This document shows positions 1 to 8,962 of a stretch of DNA of 18,804 nt, in pieces. How positions within the stretch are numbered: the first letter of the stretch is position 1; each line of letters starts with the position of its first letter. The notes below the pieces were generated by a model. That model was not told where the DNA came from and did not search any database. It saw only the letters and a list, made by a program, of their open reading frames with translations. The position numbers were made by a program, and so were the translations under genes. Source of the DNA: an uncultured Clostridia bacterium (GTDB taxonomy: Bacteria; Bacillota_A; Clostridia; TANB77; CAG-508); NCBI GenBank assembly GCA_947627825.1, contig CANQXO010000017.1, positions 1-18,804 of the forward strand, in the 5' to 3' direction.

Positions 1-1
1 G

Positions 2-3000
2 TATAGTTTTAATGGATGGACTGGAACATATACAAATGCAAATGCACAATACACATTTACAATGCCAAATAGTAACGTAAATTTAGTAGCTAATGCAAAA
101 ATAAATTCTTATACTGTAAATTATGTGGATATAGATAAAACAGATAGTTCAGAAATAGGAAGAACTACTAAAAGTGTAGCGTATGGAACTGATGTAAGTG
201 GAAGTGATATGGGAGCAGTTACAACAGTAAATCAATATTATAAAGGATATCAATATGTAAATTCTACTTCGGCAAAGGTAGATACAACAGGTGCAACAGT
301 ATATAGATATTTTGATAGAGCTACATTTTCTTTAACAATTGATCCAAATTCAGGAATTTGGGATGGTAGTGATACAAGTAAAAATGTTAATATGAAATAT
401 AAAGAAGTTAAGAATATAGTAGATCCAACAAGAGTAGGGTATAAATTTAACGGATGGTCAACAGTTGGACAAGGAAGTAGTTGGAATGGCAAAGATTTTA
501 CAATGGGATATGAGAATACAACTATAACAGCAACTTGGACAGCAAATACAGATACAAAATATACTGTAAACTACTGGCAAAGAAATTTAGATGGAGTAAA
601 ATATGATCTAGTAAAGAAAGATGAAAAATATGGAATATCAGATGCTCCGATATCTCCAGAAGTAATAGAATATGATGGATTTATATCACCAAGTGCAGAA
701 TCAACAACTATAAATCCAGATGGTTCAACAGTAGTAAATTATTATTATGAAAGAAAAGATGTAAGTGTAACAATACATCATTATATAGAAAATACAACTA
801 TGAGTGTTCCAAGTCAACAAGATGATATATTAGTGCAAGATGAAGTAAAAAACGGAAAATTTGGTAGTGCATATAGTGCACAAAAATCTACCAATATAGC
901 TCTAAATTACGAATTTGTTAGAGTGGATTATCCTAAAAATGTAGGAATAGTAGAAGAAGATGGAACTATAACAGGAACAATGCCTAGTACACCAATAGAA
1001 ATTAAATTTTATTATAAATTGAAAAATGCAACTATAACAGATAGTATAACAAAAAATGGAACAGATAAAATAACATCAAAAAATCAAGAGGTAGACTATA
1101 CAATAAAATACAATGCAAATATAGAACTTTTTGTAGGAAATGCTACAGTTACAATAACAGATACATTGCCATATGAAATAGATGAAGATGTTGTGGATGT
1201 TAATAGCGAGTTAGATGGCGGTGTATATGATAAAGCAAATAAAACAATAACTTGGACACAAACATATGATAATATAGATACAATAAAAGAAAATGCTAAA
1301 AATATAGAAATACAAAAACATATAACAATAGTATATAAAAATTTAAATACAAACGATAAATCATTTACTAATAGTGTAGTAGGAAAAATAAGTTTAAATA
1401 CGACAAGTCAAACACATGAAGTAAGCGCCACTCATTTAACAGAAAATGAGTTTATTAGTGAACCTATTACAATAACAAAGAAATGGATACATGGTAATAA
1501 TAAATATAAAATACCAACTAGTGTAATTTTACAAGTAAAAAATGGAAATGATGTAGTAGATTTTAAACAAGTAGGACAAAGTGATAATTGGAAACATACA
1601 TTTGAGGGATTACCAAAATACGATAAAAACGGAAATGAAATCACTTATTCAGCAGGTGAAATGGCGGTAGAGGAAGGAGACTTAAAATATTATGAAGCTT
1701 CAATAAATGGATTTGAAATAACGAACACATATATAGGACCAGAAATTAGTTCAAGTAAAACATTTACAACACAATATGAAAAAGAATATGTGGTAGAAGG
1801 AGAAATAATAACTTATAAAATAACAGTAGAAAATAATGGTGGTATAGAAAAAGAAGTAAAAGTAACAGATAGTATACCAGATGGAACAACATTTGAACAA
1901 GGAAGTATAGAAGTAAATGGTCAACCATATACAGAATATTCACAAGAAAAATTAACAACAGAAGGAATTAATGTTACGGTACCCAAAAAGCAAGGAGATA
2001 ATCCTGGAAAGCAAGAAATAACTTTTAGAGTAAAAGTCAATAATTTAGATAGTGGAATATTTAATGGAAATATAGCCAATACAGCTTATGTAGATGAAAA
2101 TGCAGTATCTGCAAATAATATACAAGTAAAGAAAGATAATGTTACAATTTCGGAAATATCTACACCAGTAGGTGGAAATATCAAAGAGGGAGAGAAGATA
2201 ACATATAAAATAATATTAGATAATACTTTAGGAACAATAGATAGTACAGTAAAGGTAAAAGATAACATAGCTTCAAAAGGAATTTTATATGAAAATTCAA
2301 CTTTAAGAGTTTTTGTAATGGATGGTGAAGAACTACAAGGATATACATTGGATACATTATTGACAGAAGGAATTGAAATTACAGTACCAGCAATGAAGAG
2401 AGTAATGATAGAATTTACGGTAGATGTAACAGGAGAAGGATTAGCAAATGGTGAGATTATTTCAAACAGTGCAACAATGATAAAAGGTTCTAATGAAGTA
2501 ACAACTGAACAAATACAACATACATTTGTTAAACCAATTATAAAAAGTAGTAAAACAGCAACAAAAGAAGGACAACCAATAGATTATGTAGTAAAAGATG
2601 ACATTATAACATATACAATAACAGTAACAAATGAAGGAGATCTATACAAAGAAGTAACGATAACAGATTCAATACCATCTGGGGTAACTTTTGTAGATGG
2701 AAGTATAAAAATAAATGAGCAAGATAACTATGAAGGAGAAGATTTAAGAGACAAAACAGAACAAAGTTTAAGAGATGGAATAACTGTAAGGGTAGAAAAA
2801 CAACAAGATAATGAACCAGGAAAAGTAACTTTAAGTTTTGATGTAAAAGTAAAAGATTTACAAAATGGATATTCAGGAGTAATAGAAAACACAGCAATGG
2901 TAGATAATGTTGCTACAGATAAGGTAGTAACACAAGTAAAAAAAGCAGGAATAGAAGTAATAAAAGAATCTATAACAACAAGGAAAGATGGAAAAGTAAC

Positions 3001-6000
3001 ACAAGGTGAAGAAATAACATATAGGATAAAAATAACAAATAAAGGTCAAACATCATCTAGGGTATTGGTAAAAGATTCAGCTCCAACAGGAACAACGCTA
3101 AAAGAAGATAGTATAAAAGTAATTAATGGAGCAGAACAAGAAATCAAAACATCAGATAATTTAACAAATGGAATTGAAGTAACAGTAGAACCAACGCAAG
3201 AAAAAGTAGTAGAATTTGTAGTAACAGTAGATGACAATGAAGATAATACAGTAATAGAAAACGAAGCATTGGTAAATACAAATTTAGATGATGAATCTAG
3301 TCAAGAAAAAGCTACAGATAAAACCCAAAATACATATATAGAACCAAAGATTTCATATGAGAAAGATTTACAAACAGAAAACGAACAAGATTATGTAATA
3401 GAAAATGAACTAATAACATATATGATAAAAGTAACAAATAAAGGTGGACTAGAAAAAGAAGTAACAATAAAAGATAGCGCACCAACTTATACAACATTTG
3501 AACCAGGAAGCATCAGAGTAGACGGGTTAGAAAATTACAATGGAGAGGATTTAACACTAAAATCAGAACAAGACTTAATAAATGGAATAAAAGTTACAGT
3601 ACCAGCAAGAACAGATGATGAGGGAGAAAGTGATGATGGAGTAGTAACATTAAGCTTCCAAGTAAGAGTTACAGATTTTGCAGATGATGAATATGAGGAA
3701 ACAATTACAAATAAAGCAACAGTAGATGATGATTATACGAATGAAAAGAGTATAGTTGCAGATAAGCCACATGTGGAAGCAAGAAAAGAAGCAACACCAG
3801 CAAGTGGAAAAGTAATAGCAGGACAGGATATAACATATAGGATATTATTAAGAAATGATGGAGAAGCAGTAGCATTAACAAAAGTAAGAGACGAAGCACC
3901 AGAAGGTACAACAATAAAAGAAGGAAGTACAGTACAAATAAAACAATTAAGTGGAGAATTAATAGAAACAAAAACAGCAGAAGAATTAAAAGAAGGAATA
4001 AATGTAGAAGTAGGAATAGGAAAAACAGTAGTAGTAGAGTTTGTAGTAACAGTAAAAGATAACCAAAATGGATATGTAATAAATAACAGAGCATATGTAA
4101 ATAAAAATGTTGAGCTTGAAGGATCAAAAGAAGAACAAACAAATAATGTAGCTCATACATATGTAAAACCAATTATAAAGAGTAGTAAAACAGCAACGAA
4201 AGAAGGACAACCAGTAGATTATGTAGTAAAGGGAGACATTATAACATATACAATAACAGTAAAAAATGAAGGCGGATTAGAAAAGCAAGTAACAATAAAA
4301 GACAATATACCAGAAGGAGTAACAGTAATACCAGAGAGTATAAAACTTACAGGTTCAGATACAGTATATAGTGAAAAGGAATTAAGGGAAGGAATAACAG
4401 CAATAGTACCAGAAGGAACTAGAAATACTTCTGGAAGATATGTAGCCTCAACAGTAACATTAACATTTAATGCGAAAGTAAATGAAGAATTATTACAAGC
4501 AGACCAATATGAAGGAGTGATAACAAATACAGCTGAAATAGATAAAGGTACAGAAGGAGTAGATACAGTTTCAGCAGAAGTGCCAGTAAAGAAAGCTCAT
4601 ATAATAGTAGAAAAACAATCAACACCAGGAAATGGAGAGCAAGTAGTAGCAAACCAAAAAATAAAATATACAATAGAATTAAAGAATGAAGGAAAGGCAC
4701 AAGCAACGACATTAGTGAAGGATACAGTACCAACAGGAACAGTAATAGAAGGAAAAGTAGAAGTAAAAGTAGGAGAAGAAGTAAAAGAGGAAAAAACAGA
4801 GCAAGAATTAGCAGAAGGAATAGAGGTAGAAGTAGGTGCAGGAGAAACAGTATTGGTAGAATTTACAGTAAGAGTAAAAGCAGAAAATGAAGAAGGAATG
4901 GAAGATGGAAAAGAAATAATAAATACAGCAAGAGTAAATAAAAACATAAAAGATGAAGCAGAAGAAGAGGAAGAAACAAACACTGTAACTCATACGTATG
5001 TAGAGCCAATAATAAAAGGTACAAAATCATATAAAACGCAATATGAAAAGACTTATGTAGTAGAAAATGAAATAATAACATATACAATAGAAGTAAACAA
5101 TACAGGAAGTTTAGCAAAAGAAGTAATGGTAAAAGACGAAATACCAGAAGGAACAACATTTGTACCAGGAAGTATAGAAATAGGAGGACAAGTATATGAG
5201 CAGTATACAGATGAAGAATTAACAAATGAAGGTATAAGTGTAAAAGTACCAGAAAAGGGAACAGCAGAATTAAGCTTCCAAGTAAAAGTAAATAAATTAG
5301 GCACAAATGAATACGCAAAAGAAATAAGAAATATTGCAACAGTAGATAATGAGGAAACAAATGGAGTAACAGTAACAGTAAATAAAGCAAACTTAAGTTG
5401 GAATAAAACAGGATCTAAAACAAATGGAGAAAAAGTAAAAGCAGGAGATGAGATAACATATACAATAGAAGTAACAAATAATGGAACAGCTCCAGAAGAA
5501 GCAAAAGTACAAGATATTATACCAAATGGAACAACATTTGTAGAAAATAGTATAACAGTAAGTTTGGAAGAAGTACAGAGTATAATTGATTATCAACTTC
5601 AAGATTTAATAGATGGAATAACAACAACATTAGGAGCAAACCAAAAATTAACAGTACAATTTAAAGTGAAGGTAAAAGATGAAAATGAATATGGTATGAA
5701 TGACGGTATTAATATAGAGAACACAGCTAAAGTAAACGGAATGAATACAAACAAGATAACTTATACATATGTAGAACCTAAAATTCAAATATCAAAAGAG
5801 GCAAGCATAGAAGGAGATAAAGGTTATGCAGTAAAAGGAGATATTATAACATATTCAATAATTGTAACAAATGAAGGTGGATTATATGATGATGTAGTTA
5901 TAAAAGATAATATTCCAGCTGGAACTACTTTTGTACCTAATAGCATTAAAGTTACAGGTGTAGAAGATACATATACTATTGAACAGTTAACAGAACAAGG

Positions 6001-8869
6001 TATAACAGTAAGAGTACCGGAAAAAGTAGAACAGTCAGATGGAAAAATAATATTAAGCTTCAAGGTTAAAGTAAATGAAACTGCATTAGAATCACAAAAT
6101 TATGTAGGAACAATAGAAAATACAGCAACAGTAAATGGTATAAGTACAAATTTAGTAAAAACAGAGGTAAGAAGGGCAGATATTGAAGCTATAAAAGAAG
6201 CTATAACAACAAGTGAAGATGGAACAGTAACTAATGGTAATGAAATAACATATAGAATAAGGTTAACAAACAAAGGGCAAGCTTCATCTAGAGTTTTAGT
6301 AAAAGACGTTGCGCCAAATGGTACAACATTAAATCAAAATAGTATAAAAGTAATAGAAGATGGAAGTGAACAAAGTAAAACAGAGTATGATTTAGCAAAT
6401 GGAATTGAGGTAACAGTAGAGCCATTAAAAGAAATAATAATTGAGTTTGTTGTTACAGTAAATGATTGTGCAGATAAATATATAATAGAGAATACAGCAA
6501 TGGTAAATAAGAATATAGATGACGAAGATATGGAAGAACAGCCTACAAATAAAACGGAGAATATATATATTAAGCAAGAATCTGAAGAGACATTTACGAA
6601 AGTTACAGTACATCATTATATTTACGATACAGAAAATCAAATGCCAACAACTGTAAGTATTGCTGATGATGAAGTAATAACAGGAAAAGTAGGAGAAGAG
6701 TATGAAACATCTTCATCAAGTAAAATACCAGCAAATTATAGATGTATGAATACAGAGCCACAAGGACATAAAGGACAATTTGCAAATGAGGATATAGAAA
6801 TAATTTACTATTATGAACTAATAACACCAGCAATTTTAAGTAAAATAGAAAAGACAGCAACGGCAAGTAAAGAAGTAGACGGAACCCAAGTATTAACTAA
6901 AGAGGATGCTGCCATAACATACAACATAAGATATAATACAGTAATAACAAATTATATTGGAAAGGTATCTATTGAAATAATAGACAAATTACCAGCTAAA
7001 TTGGATATAACTAAATCTGAACTAAATGGAGGAAAGTATAACGAGAGTACACAAACTATTACTTGGAGAGAAGAAATAAATGGAGTAAATACTTATGAAA
7101 ATGGAACAGAGAAAAATTATTCAAGAGAGTTTGTAAAACAAATTAAGATAGTATATGCAGACCAAAATGTACTAGAAGATTTAGTAAACTCTGTAACAGG
7201 AATAACAAGGGTGTATTACCCAGAAATTCATTCATCACATAAAAATGAAGAACAGCTACAAGTTCAAGTAAAAGATGAAGCGGTAATAAAGCAAGAGTAC
7301 AAAGCAAACTTGAAAGTAGAGAAAATATGGGAAGACAAGCAAGATTATAAAGGTGTTCGTCCAGAAAGTATAATAATAAAGATAAAAGAAAATGTAACTC
7401 AAAAAGAAATAAATTATCAATTAAATGAAGCTAATAATTGGACATATGAAGCTACAGATTTACCAAAATATGATATGGCAACAGGAAGAAAGTTAAATTA
7501 CGAAATAACAGAAAGTGAATTACACAGTGGAGATTTAATGCATTATGAAGATGCAAAAATAGTAAAATTAGAAAGTCAAAATGAAGAATCAACAAATTAT
7601 ACAATAAAAGTAATAAATAGATATAAATTAGTTGATACAAAATTAAATACTAAAATAGAAAAACAAGGACCGAAGGAAATAACATCATCTTCAGATATTA
7701 TGAATTATACTATTAAATATTCAGCAGAAATAGAAAATTATGTTGGAGAGGGCAAAATAGTAATAGTGGATACATTACCATATCCTATAGATGAGCAAAA
7801 TGCATATAATTTAGACGGAGGACAATATGATAGGGAAGCAAAAACAATAACTTGGGAAATTGATTTAAAAAATGTCAATACACAATTAGAAAAAGCTGAA
7901 ATTATAAATATAACAAAGAATATATCTTTAACATATTTAGGATTAGATATAACAGCAGATAGGTTAACAAATACAGTAAAAGCAATAATTGAATTATATG
8001 ATGAGGAAAAACGTAATGAAGTAGAAACAAGTTTTGACACCAATATTAATATAAGTGGTGGAATAGAAGTTAAATATGTAAATGTAGAAACTGGAGAGAA
8101 AATGACATATGTAGAAAAATTGACAGATGGAACTGAAAAAATAAACAAATATGATTATGAGATAAAAGGATATGTTGGAGATGATTATGTTACAAAAGAA
8201 ATAGAAATACCATATTACAAATTAGTTAATATATCAGGTAATACATCTGGAAAATTAACAAAAGATAAGCAAACAGTAATTTATTATTACAGAAAACTAG
8301 TATTTAATTTAACTGTAGATAAAAACTTAAAAAGTGTAGTATTAAATGGACAAGTAAAGAATATTAATAATAGTAAGGAAATAAAAATAGAAATACCTGT
8401 AACAGAATATCCAAAAGCAACTTTAGATGTAACATATTTAGTAACAGTAAAGAATACAGGCGAAATAGACGGAACGGCTAATATATTAGAAATCATACCT
8501 GATGGATATAAATTAGTAAGTTCACAAAGTTATTGGTTACAAAGAAAAGATGGAAATTTGGAAACAACCATAGACTTAAAGGCAGGAGAAATTAAAACAT
8601 TGGAATTAACTTTAAGATGGGTTAATGGAGAAGATAACTTTGGATTATTTGAGAGTAAAACCGAAATAGTAAAATCAGAAAATATGGCTAATTTTGAGGA
8701 AGCAACTTTAGAAGATAATATTTCTACTGTAGATGTATTAACAAGTATAAAAACAGGTATCAATACAAATGAAAAGATAATAATTGCCACAACGTTATTA
8801 GCAATAACAGTATTTATTCTTTTAATACTTATAAGAAAGATCAAAAAAGAAAAAGACAAACTTGAGTAA
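2..8869 (+). CDS. Giant multi-repeat surface protein (DUF11 / Cna-B / MucBP adhesin-like), 5'-partial
   Basis: The frame is open to the left edge, so the start lies outside the window; the ATG at 62 sits inside a repeat and is not the start. Residue 1 here is that Met. Domains in order: end of a Listeria-Bacteroides (Flg_new) repeat (nt 2-100, FNGW...MPNSNVNL); MucBP-like segment; second Flg_new repeat (about nt 315-540, YKFNGW); two MucBP-like domains (about 550-1020, VTIHHYIEN); a beta domain with TDTLPY (1022-1460); a Cna-B domain (1461-1735, ITKKW...ITNTY); twelve DUF11 repeats (1740-6573); MucBP (6590-6815); beta domain; Cna-B (7300-7625, VEKIW...INRY); beta domain; MucBP (8060-8300); a last DUF11-like domain; then a membrane segment at residues 2906-2924 with a Lys-rich tail. 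Cna-B domains often form internal Lys-Asn isopeptide bonds. No enzymatic motif is seen. A wall- or membrane-anchored adhesive stalk is inferred; ligand unknown. Confidence 0.9.
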   Translation, partial: YSFNGWTGTYTNANAQYTFTMPNSNVNLVANAKINSYTVNYVDIDKTDSSEIGRTTKSVAYGTDVSGSDMGAVTTVNQYYKGYQYVNSTSAKVDTTGATVYRYFDRATFSLTIDPNSGIWDGSDTSKNVNMKYKEVKNIVDPTRVGYKFNGWSTVGQGSSWNGKDFTMGYENTTITATWTANTDTKYTVNYWQRNLDGVKYDLVKKDEKYGISDAPISPEVIEYDGFISPSAESTTINPDGSTVVNYYYERKDVSVTIHHYIENTTMSVPSQQDDILVQDEVKNGKFGSAYSAQKSTNIALNYEFVRVDYPKNVGIVEEDGTITGTMPSTPIEIKFYYKLKNATITDSITKNGTDKITSKNQEVDYTIKYNANIELFVGNATVTITDTLPYEIDEDVVDVNSELDGGVYDKANKTITWTQTYDNIDTIKENAKNIEIQKHITIVYKNLNTNDKSFTNSVVGKISLNTTSQTHEVSATHLTENEFISEPITITKKWIHGNNKYKIPTSVILQVKNGNDVVDFKQVGQSDNWKHTFEGLPKYDKNGNEITYSAGEMAVEEGDLKYYEASINGFEITNTYIGPEISSSKTFTTQYEKEYVVEGEIITYKITVENNGGIEKEVKVTDSIPDGTTFEQGSIEVNGQPYTEYSQEKLTTEGINVTVPKKQGDNPGKQEITFRVKVNNLDSGIFNGNIANTAYVDENAVSANNIQVKKDNVTISEISTPVGGNIKEGEKITYKIILDNTLGTIDSTVKVKDNIASKGILYENSTLRVFVMDGEELQGYTLDTLLTEGIEITVPAMKRVMIEFTVDVTGEGLANGEIISNSATMIKGSNEVTTEQIQHTFVKPIIKSSKTATKEGQPIDYVVKDDIITYTITVTNEGDLYKEVTITDSIPSGVTFVDGSIKINEQDNYEGEDLRDKTEQSLRDGITVRVEKQQDNEPGKVTLSFDVKVKDLQNGYSGVIENTAMVDNVATDKVVTQVKKAGIEVIKESITTRKDGKVTQGEEITYRIKITNKGQTSSRVLVKDSAPTGTTLKEDSIKVINGAEQEIKTSDNLTNGIEVTVEPTQEKVVEFVVTVDDNEDNTVIENEALVNTNLDDESSQEKATDKTQNTYIEPKISYEKDLQTENEQDYVIENELITYMIKVTNKGGLEKEVTIKDSAPTYTTFEPGSIRVDGLENYNGEDLTLKSEQDLINGIKVTVPARTDDEGESDDGVVTLSFQVRVTDFADDEYEETITNKATVDDDYTNEKSIVADKPHVEARKEATPASGKVIAGQDITYRILLRNDGEAVALTKVRDEAPEGTTIKEGSTVQIKQLSGELIETKTAEELKEGINVEVGIGKTVVVEFVVTVKDNQNGYVINNRAYVNKNVELEGSKEEQTNNVAHTYVKPIIKSSKTATKEGQPVDYVVKGDIITYTITVKNEGGLEKQVTIKDNIPEGVTVIPESIKLTGSDTVYSEKELREGITAIVPEGTRNTSGRYVASTVTLTFNAKVNEELLQADQYEGVITNTAEIDKGTEGVDTVSAEVPVKKAHIIVEKQSTPGNGEQVVANQKIKYTIELKNEGKAQATTLVKDTVPTGTVIEGKVEVKVGEEVKEEKTEQELAEGIEVEVGAGETVLVEFTVRVKAENEEGMEDGKEIINTARVNKNIKDEAEEEEETNTVTHTYVEPIIKGTKSYKTQYEKTYVVENEIITYTIEVNNTGSLAKEVMVKDEIPEGTTFVPGSIEIGGQVYEQYTDEELTNEGISVKVPEKGTAELSFQVKVNKLGTNEYAKEIRNIATVDNEETNGVTVTVNKANLSWNKTGSKTNGEKVKAGDEITYTIEVTNNGTAPEEAKVQDIIPNGTTFVENSITVSLEEVQSIIDYQLQDLIDGITTTLGANQKLTVQFKVKVKDENEYGMNDGINIENTAKVNGMNTNKITYTYVEPKIQISKEASIEGDKGYAVKGDIITYSIIVTNEGGLYDDVVIKDNIPAGTTFVPNSIKVTGVEDTYTIEQLTEQGITVRVPEKVEQSDGKIILSFKVKVNETALESQNYVGTIENTATVNGISTNLVKTEVRRADIEAIKEAITTSEDGTVTNGNEITYRIRLTNKGQASSRVLVKDVAPNGTTLNQNSIKVIEDGSEQSKTEYDLANGIEVTVEPLKEIIIEFVVTVNDCADKYIIENTAMVNKNIDDEDMEEQPTNKTENIYIKQESEETFTKVTVHHYIYDTENQMPTTVSIADDEVITGKVGEEYETSSSSKIPANYRCMNTEPQGHKGQFANEDIEIIYYYELITPAILSKIEKTATASKEVDGTQVLTKEDAAITYNIRYNTVITNYIGKVSIEIIDKLPAKLDITKSELNGGKYNESTQTITWREEINGVNTYENGTEKNYSREFVKQIKIVYADQNVLEDLVNSVTGITRVYYPEIHSSHKNEEQLQVQVKDEAVIKQEYKANLKVEKIWEDKQDYKGVRPESIIIKIKENVTQKEINYQLNEANNWTYEATDLPKYDMATGRKLNYEITESELHSGDLMHYEDAKIVKLESQNEESTNYTIKVINRYKLVDTKLNTKIEKQGPKEITSSSDIMNYTIKYSAEIENYVGEGKIVIVDTLPYPIDEQNAYNLDGGQYDREAKTITWEIDLKNVNTQLEKAEIINITKNISLTYLGLDITADRLTNTVKAIIELYDEEKRNEVETSFDTNINISGGIEVKYVNVETGEKMTYVEKLTDGTEKINKYDYEIKGYVGDDYVTKEIEIPYYKLVNISGNTSGKLTKDKQTVIYYYRKLVFNLTVDKNLKSVVLNGQVKNINNSKEIKIEIPVTEYPKATLDVTYLVTVKNTGEIDGTANILEIIPDGYKLVSSQSYWLQRKDGNLETTIDLKAGEIKTLELTLRWVNGEDNFGLFESKTEIVKSENMANFEEATLEDNISTVDVLTSIKTGINTNEKIIIATTLLAITVFILLILIRKIKKEKDKLE
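758..1739 (+). repeat. Left copy of a MucBP - beta domain - Cna-B module
   Basis: This stretch encodes a MucBP-like domain (TIHHYIEN ... FYYKLK), then a beta domain with the pattern I.K.G...ITS.....YTIKY.A.IE.FVG and DTLPY.ID...LDGG.YD...KTITW, then a Cna-B domain (TKKW ... ITNTY). The same order recurs after the DUF11 array at about 6590-7630. Domain limits are judged by eye and may be off by 10-20 residues. Confidence 0.65.
1740..6573 (+). repeat. Array of 12 DUF11-type repeats arranged as six A/B pairs
   Basis: Approximate unit starts: 1740 (A), 2143 (B), 2531 (A), 2951 (B), 3344 (A), 3773 (B), 4166 (A), 4600 (B), 5002 (A), 5392 (B), 5773 (A), 6181 (B). Each unit is about 127-145 residues and has the DUF11 pattern: (E)xITYxIxVxNxG, then VKDxxPxGTTF, then a beta-rich end with I.NTA.V. 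A units begin PxIxxSK, carry G(G/D)LxKEV and have (V/I)xLSFxVKV. B units begin IExxKE or similar, carry a G.V..G.EITY opening and have VEFVVTV and ENxAxVNxN. The A-to-A spacing stays between about 770 and 840 bp. The A units at 2531 and 4166 differ at about 6 of their first 96 bases, which points to recent duplication or gene conversion. Confidence 0.85.
6590..7630 (+). repeat. Right copy of the MucBP - beta domain - Cna-B module
   Basis: The order matches the left copy at 758-1739: MucBP (TVHHYIYD ... IIYYYEL), beta domain (YNIRYNTVITNYIG, DKLP, LNGGKYNESTQTITW), then Cna-B (VEKIWEDK ... LPKYDMATGRKLNYEITE ... INRYK). A third beta domain follows at about 7631-8050 (YTIKYSAEIENYVGEG, VDTLPYPIDE, LDGGQYDREAKTITW) and is closer in sequence to the left copy than the middle one is. 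A final MucBP-like domain lies at about 8060-8300. Confidence 0.65.
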
Positions 8870-8901
8870 TCTAATAAATATGAAATTAAATATTACCGAA
8901 T

Positions 8902-8958
8902 AATTTTCCACTCTTGGTAAATAATATACAATATAAATTTACCAAGGAGTGGAAAATT
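8902..8958 (+). promoter_or_regulatory. Long stem-loop overlapping the ribosome binding site of the glucan synthase gene
   Basis: The left arm 8902-8922 (contains TTTTCCACTCTTGGTAAAT) pairs with the right arm 8937-8958 (contains ATTTACCAAGGAGTGGAAAA). The stem has 21 base pairs with one unpaired G at about 8947 and a 14-base AT-rich loop. The right arm holds AAGGAG (8944-8949), the only convincing Shine-Dalgarno match for the ATG at 8963, at a longer than usual spacing of 13 bases. A transcript reading through from the upstream gene would have this site paired. There is only a short T run after the stem, so it is a poor classical terminator. Its role (translational block, transcript end, or protein-binding palindrome) is inferred; only the inverted repeat is directly seen. 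Confidence 0.75.
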
Positions 8959-8962
8959 TTAT

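Noticed and set aside
62..64. ATG as the start of the giant surface protein
   Set aside because: The frame is open to the left edge and the upstream codons complete a Flg_new repeat (FNGW ... TFTMPNS), so this Met is internal and there is no ribosome binding site before it.
3705..5390. Long Leu-rich open frames on the minus strand opposite the repeat array
   Set aside because: They are by-products of the A-ending codons on the plus strand, which leave few antisense stops. They have low-complexity Leu/Tyr/Phe sequences and no credible ribosome binding sites.
1740..6573. CRISPR array or non-coding tandem repeats
   Set aside because: The repeat unit is about 400 bp, diverged and uninterrupted in frame, so it is a protein-domain array.
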